A stretch of DNA of 14,490 nucleotides from an uncultured Eisenbergiella sp. (GCA_910585455.1 CAJUEL010000073.1:1-14490), one strand, 5' to 3'; positions 1 to 7,724 are shown, numbered from the stretch's first letter. Program-made: numbers and translations. Notes: generated by a model not told the origin, from the letters alone.

Positions 1-31
1 AAAGAGAGCCAGGTTTCAAGGCTTAGTTGGG

Positions 32-71
32 GTAACTGTTTATGCGGTTATCCTGGCGCCCAAACTGTTAC
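32..71. repeat. Imperfect inverted repeat downstream of the J-domain gene
   Basis: Two 10-bp arms (GTAACTGTTT at 32-41 and AAACTGTTAC at 62-71) are complementary except at one position and enclose a 20-bp spacer. They lie just past the stop of the minus-strand J-domain gene. Neither strand has a T-run after the structure, so it is not a standard intrinsic terminator. It could be an mRNA 3' hairpin or a protein site. The remaining bases of 1..95 show no start codon with a usable open frame on the minus strand, so the next gene in that direction lies outside the window. Confidence 0.35.
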
Positions 72-95
72 AAGCTTCCGGTCAGATTTGCCCTC

Positions 96-1052
96 TCACG
101 TCCGCCCATAGGCTTCCAACAGCTCCCGAATCCGCAGATTTAAGCTTTCCGGCATCCCCGCCTCCCCTGCCGAAGACAGCCTGATCCACAAATGCAGCCT
201 GCGATACCCTGCCCGCCTTCGTTTTTCCTTTTCCCGCTCTCTGGCAACGCGGATCCTGACCTGGACCCGTCTTTGCTCAAAAAGCGGAATGATCACATAG
301 TACAGGCGGTCATCCGGAAAAGAAAGATATCCCAGCTCCTGCCCCGCCCGGTTTTTCAGATACAGCCGGTGCTGCCGGACCGCCGCAGGATAAAGCGCTT
401 CCCCCTCCTGCAGCGCCGCCTTTTGGGGCAGCTCCACCATCGCCGGAAAGCCGAACACAGGATTTCCATTCCCGTCTGCCGTCTCCTTTCCGGAAAGCTC
501 CCGCACCAATGCGCTTCCATTCATAAACTGCTGTGCCAGAAGATAAACCAGCTCTCCAAGCGTCCGCTGCCTGCTTTCCGGTTCGCTGCTCCCCTGCCGC
601 TTTTCGTCCACACGATCCAGAAGTCGCCTGCCGCAGTCGGCAATGCTGCGCAAAAACAGCGGGAAATCCTCCTCCGTCGTCCAAAGATATTTTCCCCGCG
701 CGATGCAAAATTCCCCCAGCGCTACCCCTTCGCAGTCCTCTGCAAATTGCAGAATCTCCCGCTCTGCGTAGGCGTTTTCATTGACAGGCGCATCCCATAT
801 GCCTGTCTCTTTTTCTGTCGCCGTATTGTTGCCTTGCCGCCCGTTTCCCCGCTGTTCTACAGAAGCCTTTTGTCTTGTCAGTACCGCGTAGGCGAGGTTG
901 ATTTCCTGCACGCTGTAAGCATAATCCTCCCGCAGCGCTTCCCCCACATCAGGATGCACCTGCTGCATGAGCTGCCTGTAACGCTTTTTGATTTCATTTT
1001 TATCCGCTCCCGGCGGAAGAGCCAGAATTTTGCAGGCTTCCTTCTTCGTCAT
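96..1052 (-). CDS. J-domain (DnaJ-like) co-chaperone protein
   Basis: Predicted 318-residue soluble protein. Residues about 1-60 form a J domain, with the diagnostic HPD tripeptide at H33-P34-D35 inside QLMQQVHPDVG. That tripeptide stimulates the ATPase of an Hsp70 partner. There is no Gly/Phe-rich region or zinc-finger CxxCxGxG repeat, so this is a type III J protein, not DnaJ itself. The remaining 250 residues match no domain I recognise; they are charged, with a basic Arg/Lys stretch near the C-terminus. The start is the ATG at 1050-1052: it has AAGGA five bases upstream and begins directly with the J domain, whereas an in-frame ATG 33 bases earlier has no ribosome site. In Lachnospiraceae such genes often sit next to an Hsp70-like gene, but none begins within the remaining 95 bases. 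No functional link to the sugar genes is evident. Confidence 0.85.
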   Translation of the reverse strand: MTKKEACKILALPPGADKNEIKKRYRQLMQQVHPDVGEALREDYAYSVQEINLAYAVLTRQKASVEQRGNGRQGNNTATEKETGIWDAPVNENAYAEREILQFAEDCEGVALGEFCIARGKYLWTTEEDFPLFLRSIADCGRRLLDRVDEKRQGSSEPESRQRTLGELVYLLAQQFMNGSALVRELSGKETADGNGNPVFGFPAMVELPQKAALQEGEALYPAAVRQHRLYLKNRAGQELGYLSFPDDRLYYVIIPLFEQRRVQVRIRVAREREKEKRRRAGYRRLHLWIRLSSAGEAGMPESLNLRIRELLEAYGRT

Positions 1053-1278
1053 GATTTTCCTTTTGCCACCCGTATTTCTTACCATTAATATACCCGATTT
1101 TTCTCATTTTGCATAGTGAAAAATGGGTTGATATAACAACCAGCCCATTTAAAAAGGGGGAATGAAAGAAAGGCTATGTTTCTGCTTTCCGGACTGTTTT
1201 CATATTGAATGGCACTTTTTTTCATTTTTTTGTATCTTTTATGGCACCTTACGGGATATATAAGTGTAGCGCCAGGTT

Positions 1279-1292
1279 TCGGCATACGCCGA
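1279..1292. promoter_or_regulatory. Short dyad in the leader of the XRE gene
   Basis: TCGGC-ATAC-GCCGA is a perfect 5-bp inverted repeat with a 4-bp centre, 23 bases before the XRE start codon. It overlaps a direct repeat of CATACG at a 10-bp period (1283-1288 and 1293-1298). Its place between a TATATA box (1257-1262) and the ribosome site (1303-1308) would suit autorepression by the encoded protein. No convincing -35 box lies at the right distance upstream of the TATATA, so the promoter itself is uncertain. Confidence 0.3.
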
Positions 1293-1315
1293 CATACGTA
1301 CAAGGGGGATAAAGG

Positions 1316-1651
1316 ATGACGGAAATCGCAAGTGATGAGCCCGAAAAGCTGACGGCGATCATCATTGCAAACATCTGGAAGGAGCTTGCCAAACGGAACT
1401 GGACATTGAAAATGCTTTCCGACAAGTCCGATCTCCCTTATGAATCCGTAAAAAAACTGGTCAACTTAAAAATCGCAAGACCGTCCTTTATGAGCATCTG
1501 GCAGATATCCAACGCGTTCGGCTGTTCTCTGGACAGCCTTGTTGGCCGGGAAGATCCGTCCGGCAATATTTTGAACCGGGTTTCCGAAAGCACCTCGGAG
1601 ATTTATCGGATTTTAAGGGATATGGATAAATTGTCGCAACACTCCTTATAG
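1316..1651 (+). CDS. Small XRE/Cro-type helix-turn-helix regulator
   Basis: A 111-residue DNA-binding protein. Residues about 14-76 resemble the five-helix XRE/Cro fold. The pattern ANIWKELAKRNWTLKMLSDKSDLPYESV (in segments, residues 18-45) gives the first helices and turn, the segment around Y42-K52 is the probable recognition helix, and the conserved LDSLVG ending of the fold falls at 72-77. A short C-terminal helix (about 93-107) could allow dimerisation. No sensor or metal-binding domain is present, so it probably responds by oligomerisation or simply autorepresses. The start is clear: AGGGGG lies seven bases before the ATG. It stands alone, convergent with the GH1 gene and divergent from the J-domain gene, and is followed by a strong terminator. 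Whether it belongs to the sugar locus or is an unrelated neighbour cannot be told from sequence. Confidence 0.8.
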   Translation: MTEIASDEPEKLTAIIIANIWKELAKRNWTLKMLSDKSDLPYESVKKLVNLKIARPSFMSIWQISNAFGCSLDSLVGREDPSGNILNRVSESTSEIYRILRDMDKLSQHSL

Positions 1652-1668
1652 GCGCCGCAAAATGAGAC

Positions 1669-1704
1669 GCGCCCGTACAGCCGACGCTGTATGGGCGCTT
1701 TTTT
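1669..1704 (+). terminator. Intrinsic terminator of the XRE gene
   Basis: A 12-bp stem (GCGCCCGTACAG at 1669-1680 with CTGTATGGGCGC at 1687-1698, one G-T wobble) with a 6-base loop is followed by six T (1699-1704). It lies 17 bases after the XRE stop. Read from the minus strand the stem is followed by only a weak T run, so it ends plus-strand transcription best but may also slow the convergent GH1 transcript. The decamer CTTTTTTATG after the stem recurs at 1722-1731 behind a tiny TGCG/CGCA stem. Confidence 0.9.
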
Positions 1705-1731
1705 ATGCGTACTCGCGCACACTTTTTTATG

Positions 1732-3018
1732 TCAGATATCCGTCCGCACACGCGGCATTTCTTTCAGGTACTTTTTGAGCATCTCCCTTTTATAGCCATT
1801 ATTTTCGATGATCTCTTTATAAAAATGCGCGCTGGGCTTCGGCGTCCGCTTAAAGTCATGCTCCCGGTCCACATCCACAAGGCCGAATTTCGGAATCCAG
1901 GAAAACCACTCGTAATTGTCCAGCAGCGACCAGTAAAGGTATCCCCTCACGTCCACCCCCGCCCGGATCGCCTCCCGCAGGGCGCAAAGATACTCCACCA
2001 GATAGACGATGCGGAAATCGTCATTCACACAGCTGCACCCGTTTTCGGTAATATACACCGGTCTGTCCATCAGGCGGGTCAGGTTGTGGTACATGCACTC
2101 CGGATAAAATTCATCCAGATAAAAATCCATGGGCAGCATTTTCGTCTGCGTAAACGGATACCGGGGACTGGACAGGTCCGCCCGCCTTGCGTCCACCATC
2201 TCCCGCGTATACAGGTTGATCGACCAGAAATCACAGGTATCCTTTATGCTTTTATCCACAATCCCGTCGCGCCCGGGCGCCACCAGCTCCCCGGTACGGA
2301 TGGCATGGAAAAAGAATTCATGATCCGCCACATCCTTATATTCCTGCATGGCGCGGTCGAACCGGTCATTCTGCCGTTTCCCACAATACTGCACCAGCGC
2401 ATGGGCGGTGCTCGCAGGGCGGTCAGAATACTGCCGGATCAGATGATAGGCCATGGCATGGTAGCGCACGCTGTTGAATTTCCTTGTCAGCGCCTCCTGC
2501 GAAATTCCCAGATTGAACTCGTTAAAAATGATCCAGAAATCCGTATAAGGGCTGATGCGCGGCACGATGTAGTTTAAATACCGTTCAAAGTAACGCATGT
2601 TTTCCATCGACAGAAACTGTCCCTTTTCCTCAAACCATGCGGGCACGCTGAAATGCACCAGCGTCACAAAGGTCTGAATCCCTTTTTCCTTTAAAAGCGC
2701 CAGCTCCCGCACATAATGGTCCGCTTCCGCCTCCATAAAGTGCCCTTCCTCCGGCTCGATGCGCGCCCATTCCACGCCCAGCCGGAAGGCCTGATGACCC
2801 AGCTCTCCCAGCAGCCGGATGTCCTCCTCATACATGTTGTAGTGGTTGCATGCCATCCCGGACACGTCCCGGTCCGGATCCTTTTTTAACGCTTCCTGTT
2901 CCTGATGCCAGTTTGAGGAATGGACGTTATTGCCCTCCACCTGATGTGCCGCCGTAGCGCTCCCCCAGAGAAATCCCTCCGGAAAATCAAAATCCTCAAT
3001 TCCAAATACATCTGTCAT
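1732..3018 (-). CDS. GH1 family beta-glycosidase (probable beta-glucosidase)
   Basis: A 428-residue cytoplasmic glycoside hydrolase of family 1 that cleaves beta-linked sugars from disaccharides or aryl/plant glycosides with retention. The family opening FPEGFLWGSATAAHQVEG is at 12-29 (Q26 contacts the -1 sugar). The acid/base E167 is in FNEFN, the nucleophile E325 in YITENG, and the C-terminal barrel strand is YWSLLDNYEW (361-371). E370-W371 is the pair used for unphosphorylated sugar; the Ser-Lys-Tyr phosphate pocket of 6-phospho-beta-glucosidases is absent. That fits an ABC importer rather than a PTS. FNEFN differs from the usual NEP. At 428 residues it is slightly short (450-480 is usual). 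There is no signal peptide. The ATG has GGAGG eight bases upstream and overlaps the end of the kinase gene by 23 bases, so translation is probably coupled. It is the last gene of the regulator operon. Substrate specificity is unknown. Confidence 0.92.
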   Translation of the reverse strand: MTDVFGIEDFDFPEGFLWGSATAAHQVEGNNVHSSNWHQEQEALKKDPDRDVSGMACNHYNMYEEDIRLLGELGHQAFRLGVEWARIEPEEGHFMEAEADHYVRELALLKEKGIQTFVTLVHFSVPAWFEEKGQFLSMENMRYFERYLNYIVPRISPYTDFWIIFNEFNLGISQEALTRKFNSVRYHAMAYHLIRQYSDRPASTAHALVQYCGKRQNDRFDRAMQEYKDVADHEFFFHAIRTGELVAPGRDGIVDKSIKDTCDFWSINLYTREMVDARRADLSSPRYPFTQTKMLPMDFYLDEFYPECMYHNLTRLMDRPVYITENGCSCVNDDFRIVYLVEYLCALREAIRAGVDVRGYLYWSLLDNYEWFSWIPKFGLVDVDREHDFKRTPKPSAHFYKEIIENNGYKREMLKKYLKEMPRVRTDI

Positions 3019-4846
3019 TTTCTGCCCCTCCGTTTTTTACCCAAATCCTGATGATTGCCTTTGTCCATCCGTCCGCTCCCCTGCGGTACTCCAGACTGCC
3101 CCCTGCTCCATAAACCCGCCGGATGCGGTCGTACACATTTTTCACGCCCAGGCTGTCGTGTCCTCCCTCTGTCCTGCCCTCTCCCCGGATATACCGGTTA
3201 ATCGCCTCCATATCGCCGCCGCGTCCGTTGTCCGCGACGACGATCCGAAGCTCCCCCGTCTCCGTCATATCAGCGCCAATCCGGATCTGCCCGTCCTCCC
3301 GGACAGCGTCAAAGCCGTGGATGATGGAGTTTTCCACCAACGGCTGAATGATCAGCTTCGGAATCAGGACGCTTTCACAGGCCGGCGCGACGTCATAAAG
3401 GAAGCGGACGGTCCCTCCGTTGCTCATTTGCTGAATTTCCGCATACTGCCGGATGATCTGCATCTCCTTTTCCAGCGGGACGAGACCGTTTGGCTCCCGC
3501 GTATTATAGCGCATGATCTGCACCAGCATATTGAGCTGCTTCGCGATCACATCCTGCCCGTTTAAAAGAGCCTGACAGCTGATCGTTCCCAGAGAATTGT
3601 ACACAAAATGCGGGTTGATCTGCGCCTGCAAAAGCTGCAGCTCTACGTTTTTCTGTTTTTCCGCGCTGTCCCACACGTCCTGCAGCATTTCCCGGATCTT
3701 TTCCTGCATCCGGTTATAACCCCGGTATAAGGTGCCAATCTCATCGCCGCCGGAAGCCGCATCCTCCACCGGCTCCACGATGCCCCTTTCCATCTGCCCG
3801 GCAAGGCGGACGATCGGCGCGGTGATGGCACGGCTCATCAATCCGATGAAGATCATGCCCGCCAAAAGCGCGAGCGCCAGCAAAAGCAGAAGCATCCCCA
3901 GCATATCAAACGCCATTCGGTCAATATCATCCACAGGAATGACCGTCAGCATGAAAAGCTCCTGCGCCACCTGATTTTTCTGCACCAGATACTGTGTCCC
4001 TTCATATTCGCAATATTCCGCAGCGCCGTCCATATCCTGCCGCAAAATGGAGCGCAGGCTTTCCTCCGACAAAAGCCTCCCCTTTTCCCGGTTAGCATAC
4101 AAAATCTGCCCATCCGTCCCCAAAATGGCGGTCAGCGCCCGCCCGGGCATTTCGGACATATCGATGCGGCTTTCCAGCTCCAAAAAATCGATTCCCACCA
4201 CCATGACGCCCAGCTCCCGGACCTCATAGCCCTCACGCCGGATATAATATTGATAGTTCAGGCGTTTTGCCATGAACAGCCGCCGCACAGGTTCCTCTTC
4301 CACGAACCAACAGGCTTCTCCGTCCCTTTTTATGGCTTCCTGATACCAGCTATAGCGCTCCATATCCGTATTTCTGTGAAAACCGGTAATACCTTCCCGC
4401 CATTTTCCCAGATATCTGGCTATGGGATATTCCTCCGGTATGATGAGCCCATGGATGGAAGCCCCCGAAAACATGGCATCCATCGTCGCCCCGTTTCGTT
4501 TCAGGTCATCCACCATACCCTTTAAGCCAAATCCCGTCTCCTGCGGATCCGTCAGGACAATCATCTCGGCGATTGTAGAAATATTTTTCGTTTCATCCGT
4601 GATATAGGCGCTTTCATTGTCGTTCACCACATCGACCGCATTCACAATGCTGCGGAAAATTTCCTGCACGCCGTTGGCGTTGGTGGTGATCGCCATGTTG
4701 AAATTTTTCTGAAAATAGCGCCGAAACGTGCTGTGATAATAGCCGGCCAGGAAAATACCCGCCGTGGAAATGACCACAAGCAGCAGGCCACAAAACATCA
4801 CCGACATTTTTTTCTGCAGGCTTATGCGCCGATATGTCCTCTCCAT
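2996..4846 (-). CDS. YesM-type membrane sensor histidine kinase
   Basis: A 616-residue kinase of the two-component system with the gene just upstream. Membrane helix 1 (about 15-37) and helix 2 (about 312-337) bracket an extracellular sensor of about 270 residues, probably dCache-like. A HAMP linker (about 338-390) follows. The His_kinase domain has the phospho-acceptor H413 in QAQINPHFVYNSL, and the HATPase domain has the N box VENSIIHG (504-511) and the G box DNGRG (539-543). This is the architecture of kinases that sense extracellular sugars and drive AraC-type regulators. The chosen ATG (4844-4846) follows a GGGGGAAG ribosome site; an in-frame start 35 codons earlier would add an Arg-rich, non-helical extension overlapping the regulator gene. 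The gene is 62 bases after the response regulator and overlaps the GH1 gene, so sensing and hydrolysis share a transcript. The ligand is unknown. Confidence 0.92.
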   Translation of the reverse strand: MERTYRRISLQKKMSVMFCGLLLVVISTAGIFLAGYYHSTFRRYFQKNFNMAITTNANGVQEIFRSIVNAVDVVNDNESAYITDETKNISTIAEMIVLTDPQETGFGLKGMVDDLKRNGATMDAMFSGASIHGLIIPEEYPIARYLGKWREGITGFHRNTDMERYSWYQEAIKRDGEACWFVEEEPVRRLFMAKRLNYQYYIRREGYEVRELGVMVVGIDFLELESRIDMSEMPGRALTAILGTDGQILYANREKGRLLSEESLRSILRQDMDGAAEYCEYEGTQYLVQKNQVAQELFMLTVIPVDDIDRMAFDMLGMLLLLLALALLAGMIFIGLMSRAITAPIVRLAGQMERGIVEPVEDAASGGDEIGTLYRGYNRMQEKIREMLQDVWDSAEKQKNVELQLLQAQINPHFVYNSLGTISCQALLNGQDVIAKQLNMLVQIMRYNTREPNGLVPLEKEMQIIRQYAEIQQMSNGGTVRFLYDVAPACESVLIPKLIIQPLVENSIIHGFDAVREDGQIRIGADMTETGELRIVVADNGRGGDMEAINRYIRGEGRTEGGHDSLGVKNVYDRIRRVYGAGGSLEYRRGADGWTKAIIRIWVKNGGAENDRCIWN

Positions 4847-4875
4847 AACGCTTCCCCCCGTGCCTCTTGGACCGC

Positions 4876-4905
4876 CCGGCAGTCTCCTCCGCCGCCTTCT
4901 GCCGG
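4876..4905 (-). promoter_or_regulatory. Intercistronic hairpin between response regulator and kinase genes
   Basis: A perfect 7-bp stem (CCGGCAG 4876-4882 and CTGCCGG 4899-4905) encloses a 16-base loop that on the mRNA is purine-rich and contains a GGAGGAG ribosome-site-like sequence. It fills much of the 62-base gap and has no T-run, so it is not a terminator. It could set the regulator-to-kinase ratio by limiting readthrough, stabilising the upstream message or trapping ribosomes. This is inference from position. Confidence 0.4.
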
Positions 4906-4908
4906 TCG

Positions 4909-5976
4909 TTACAGCTTCTCCTGCCCTTCCTTTTGCACACTCTGCCGCCAATGCCTTTCCCGGTACTCCCCCGGCGTCATGCCCATGCTGCGCCGAAACA
5001 CCTTGTTAAAATACCCGGCGTCCCGCCAGCCCGCCAGCATGGCGATTTCCTTCACGGACTTCACCCCGTTTTGCAGCTCGTCACAGGCGAAGCGCAGCCG
5101 CTTTTCCTGAATATAATCCGTAACCTTCATACCCGTCTGCTCCAGAAAAAGACGCCCCAGGTAAACCGGCGACATATCAAACGCCCCCGCCAGCATGTTG
5201 ACATCCAGATCCGGAGAGGAAAACCGCTCCCGGATCACCTTCTGCATTTCCAGGACCACCGGGCTCCCCTCCGGCCTTTCCTGCTCCATCGCCTCCTGAT
5301 ACCGCCAAAGCAGCCAGCCGGAGCGTTTTTCGGGCGCGCACTCCATGATCTGCTTCTGCATCCGCCGCTCCGCCTCAAACAGCATGCCGTAATCCATTTT
5401 CAGGCTGGTGTTTTTATAGTCGATGAGGGGCGTGATCAAATGCTGCCACAGGCTGATTTCCTTCACCCCCGGCTTTCCCTGCAGCTGCGCTGCCCGGCGA
5501 AAAATCCGTTCCACCATCTCCCGGTCCTTTTCCTCTATGGCGCGCTTTAGCACATCCCGGTACCCGTCGTCGCAGATTTTCTGGTAAAAGGAGGTACTCT
5601 CCTGCAAAAGGACCGTCTCGCGGATCATCTCCTGCAGAGCGTAGACCGTATCCCTGTCCAGCGGCTTTAGCACGTAGCCCTTCACATTGTAGCGGATCGC
5701 CAGCTGCGCCGTCTGAAAATCCTCGTATGCGCTCACGAAAAACAGGCTGATCTCCGGATAGCTCTCGTAAATTTGCCTGCACAGCTCCCTGCCGTCCATG
5801 ACCGGCATTTTTACATCGCTGACCACAACGTCCGGTCTCTCCTGCGCGATACAACGAAGCGCCTCTGCGCCATTGTGGGCACACCGGGGGCTTTCGCATC
5901 CGATCGCGTCCCAGTCGATCAGCTGTTCCAGGCATTTGCAGCTCATATGGTCGTCGTCCACGATCAGCACCCTCAT
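4909..5976 (-). CDS. YesN-type response regulator (receiver + AraC DNA-binding domain)
   Basis: A 355-residue transcription factor phosphorylated by the adjacent kinase. The N-terminal receiver domain (1-120) has the acidic pair in LIVDDDH (D7-D9), phospho-acceptor D54 in VSDVKMPVMDG, and K104 in the YVLKPL motif. A helical linker (about 125-235) follows, then a double helix-turn-helix AraC domain (about 248-342) that ends with the usual GYFNKVFRRSMGMTPGEYR signature. The start is the ATG at 5974-5976 with AGGAGG eight bases upstream; it opens directly with MRVLIVDDD, while an upstream in-frame TTG would only add RKEDGC-like residues. The gene begins an operon with the kinase and GH1 genes, behind a probable promoter at 6011-6040. 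Likely targets are the importer operon and its own promoter. Confidence 0.93.
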   Translation of the reverse strand: MRVLIVDDDHMSCKCLEQLIDWDAIGCESPRCAHNGAEALRCIAQERPDVVVSDVKMPVMDGRELCRQIYESYPEISLFFVSAYEDFQTAQLAIRYNVKGYVLKPLDRDTVYALQEMIRETVLLQESTSFYQKICDDGYRDVLKRAIEEKDREMVERIFRRAAQLQGKPGVKEISLWQHLITPLIDYKNTSLKMDYGMLFEAERRMQKQIMECAPEKRSGWLLWRYQEAMEQERPEGSPVVLEMQKVIRERFSSPDLDVNMLAGAFDMSPVYLGRLFLEQTGMKVTDYIQEKRLRFACDELQNGVKSVKEIAMLAGWRDAGYFNKVFRRSMGMTPGEYRERHWRQSVQKEGQEKL

Positions 5977-6010
5977 GCATCCATCCTCCTTTCGCAAAGG
6001 CCTTTTTCAA

Positions 6011-6040
6011 ATTTTACCACATAAACCGGAAAAGCGGCAA
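6011..6040 (-). promoter_or_regulatory. Probable promoter of the two-component/GH1 operon
   Basis: Read on the minus strand, TTGCCG (6035-6040) and TAAAAT (6011-6016) are separated by 18 bases. They match the sigma-A consensus at four and five of six positions. Transcription would begin near 6003, about 27 bases before the response-regulator start. The -35 box lies inside one arm of the 6033-6073 dyad, so a protein bound there or RNA folding from upstream transcripts could affect it. Confidence 0.5.
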
Positions 6041-6073
6041 ATTCTGTTCCTTTCGGGGAACGCATCTGCCGCT
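6033..6073 (-). terminator. Hairpin after the solute-binding protein gene, weak terminator or operator
   Basis: The outer arms AGCGGCA (6033-6039) and TGCCGCT (6067-6073) pair perfectly, and the inner arms GTTCC (6046-6050) and GGAAC (6057-6061) pair again. On the minus strand the stem is followed by four T and then CCGG, so it is a weak intrinsic terminator that would partly separate the importer operon from the regulator operon. Because the dyad also covers the -35 box of the next promoter, it may act as an operator. Confidence 0.5.
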
Positions 6074-6104
6074 CTTTGGTTTTACGCCGTCCTGCCGCTC
6101 ACAT

Positions 6105-7652
6105 TCAGGAACGGTATGCATCATACTGCGTCTGCATTTCCGCGATGATCTTGTCAATGCCCGCATCCTTTAATGCCTTCTGATATTTGGGAAGGTATTC
6201 ATCCGGATTATAGAATCCGGCGCCCAGCAGATAAAAGTATTCCTGATAAACCGCGTCCACCGCCGCACACTCCGCTTCCACATTGGTAACGTCGAACTGG
6301 AAATCCGCAAGGAGGCTCGTTTCCGCGTTCTTATTGAAAATATCGTACTGCTCCTTTTTATCCGCCGACTCACCGGCCTGCAGGGAAGGCGCCATAACAT
6401 TACAGCTGCACCACACGCTGTTTTTCCAGCCCGCATCCGCGTTCACCGTAACATAACCTTCCTCATCCCGGGTATAGTGCTTATCCTCAATGCCATAGCA
6501 AAGAAGATCCGCCAGCTGCTGATCCGTGCTCAAAAGCTCCATCAGCTTCAGGCAGGCATCCGCCTTTGTGGTTTTTGCATTCAGCATATACGCGGATCCA
6601 AAGGTACCGCTGTTGGACAGGTAGTTTTTGGTCTCCAGAACAGTTCCGACCGGAAGCCCATAGCGCAGGGATGCGTTTGCGATATTATCCGGAACACTCG
6701 TCCAGAACATGCATACCAGATTCCCTTCCCCCATGAGCTTTCCCAGCTCATCAAATGGCAGATTCGGCTGCTCCACCCGTTCCGGATTGACATAGCCTGC
6801 CTGATTCCATCGATACATCAGTCTGACATATTCTTCATATTCAGCTGACTCCGCCATATTCTCAATTGTCGTTCCTTCTGCAATGCGGACGCCCAGAATA
6901 TCGCCGGCGCTGGGCGTTCCCGTCAATGCATATGCATCCTCCACAAACCCAAGCCAGGGATCTCCCTGCGGCATCCACGCGTCCGTCGCTCCCCTCTCAT
7001 AAGCATCCTGCAAAATGGGTTCCAGATCGGCAAACTCTTTTACATTCGAGAAATCCCATCCGTACTCCTGCGCTTTCTCTTCGGAATAAGCAAAGCTGTG
7101 CCCCATCGCCGCTTCCTTGTAAACAGGGATATAATAGTTCCTTCCTTTCTTTTTCGCCGCATTCCAGATATTTTCCGGCATGGAACCATATAAGCCCGGA
7201 TAATCCTGCAGATAATCCGTCAGATCCAACGCGCTGTTTTCATTGATATAATTGTTTCCGTTCGCCCAGAACGCGGTCCAGAATAGATCGATGTCCTCCC
7301 CGGATGCCAATGCCAGCGCCAGCTCCGGCTCTTCCTTTGCCGTAATCATGGAAACCGTCACGCCGATCTTCGGCGCAATGTACGCGTTGATCGCCGCCTC
7401 CACGTCCGCTTTATCCTGACCATCATTTTCATTGTTCACATACCATCTGATATTGACCGTTTCTCCTGCCGCCTCTACCGGCGCTTCTGTGGACGCTTCC
7501 TCCTTTTTTGCATCCGCCGCGCCGCTTTCCGCTTCCTTTTTCACCTCCGGCGTCTCCTGCAGCGCGCCCTGGTCCTGCGCTACGTTTCCGCACCCGGCTA
7601 TCATGCTGCCCGCCAGCAGCAGCGCCATGATTTGACTCACCCGTTTTTTCAT
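6105..7652 (-). CDS. Sugar ABC importer solute-binding lipoprotein (LipO/YtcQ type)
   Basis: A 515-residue extracellular lipoprotein that captures the sugar ligand for the two permeases upstream. The signal peptide (residues 1-20: KKR, hydrophobic core, SMIAG) ends in a lipobox, with C21 as the lipidated residue. An acidic, low-complexity linker (about 25-65, rich in Glu/Ala/Lys) spaces the domain from the membrane. The body is a family-1 extracellular solute-binding fold, and its end (about 435-515, YQEYFYLLGAGFYNPDEYL region) resembles the DUF3502 domain of LipO-like proteins for oligosaccharides. The ATG at 7650-7652 follows AAAGGGG with seven bases of spacing. The permease-permease-binding protein order is usual for this type. 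It is last in its operon and followed by a hairpin at 6033-6073. The bound sugar cannot be deduced; it is probably a beta-linked glucoside or plant glycoside, given the hydrolases. Confidence 0.92.
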   Translation of the reverse strand: MKKRVSQIMALLLAGSMIAGCGNVAQDQGALQETPEVKKEAESGAADAKKEEASTEAPVEAAGETVNIRWYVNNENDGQDKADVEAAINAYIAPKIGVTVSMITAKEEPELALALASGEDIDLFWTAFWANGNNYINENSALDLTDYLQDYPGLYGSMPENIWNAAKKKGRNYYIPVYKEAAMGHSFAYSEEKAQEYGWDFSNVKEFADLEPILQDAYERGATDAWMPQGDPWLGFVEDAYALTGTPSAGDILGVRIAEGTTIENMAESAEYEEYVRLMYRWNQAGYVNPERVEQPNLPFDELGKLMGEGNLVCMFWTSVPDNIANASLRYGLPVGTVLETKNYLSNSGTFGSAYMLNAKTTKADACLKLMELLSTDQQLADLLCYGIEDKHYTRDEEGYVTVNADAGWKNSVWCSCNVMAPSLQAGESADKKEQYDIFNKNAETSLLADFQFDVTNVEAECAAVDAVYQEYFYLLGAGFYNPDEYLPKYQKALKDAGIDKIIAEMQTQYDAYRS

Positions 7653-7724
7653 TCGTTACCCCTTTCTTTTCATAAAATATAGTTTTCTATCTAAACCACG
7701 CGTCTATGCACGGCTTAAACCAGT

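Noticed and set aside
1..108. Open frame entering from the left edge on the plus strand, ending at 106-108
   Set aside because: 36 codons without a recognisable motif and overlapping the J-domain gene; too short to support as the end of a real gene.
192..1088. Long plus-strand open frame opposite the J-domain gene
   Set aside because: It is antisense to a protein with a clear J domain, has no ribosome site, and its composition (Arg/Pro/Leu-rich) is typical of a mirror frame in G+C-rich coding DNA.
1209..1247. Two ATGGCAC repeats resembling sigma-54 -24 elements
   Set aside because: Neither copy has GC at the required distance for the -12 element, and no sigma-54 activator is encoded nearby. 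The repeat at a 32-bp period remains but has no clear meaning.
1085..1303. 72-codon minus-strand frame between the J-domain and XRE genes
   Set aside because: No ribosome site and no family likeness; it covers the probable control region of both neighbours.
1705..2577. 290-codon plus-strand open frame opposite the GH1 gene
   Set aside because: The opposite strand encodes conserved GH1 motifs; the frame has no family motif, and its start lies in the terminator tail.
4867..5550. 227-codon plus-strand open frame opposite the response regulator gene
   Set aside because: It mirrors an AraC domain gene; His/Pro/Leu-rich translation without recognisable domains.
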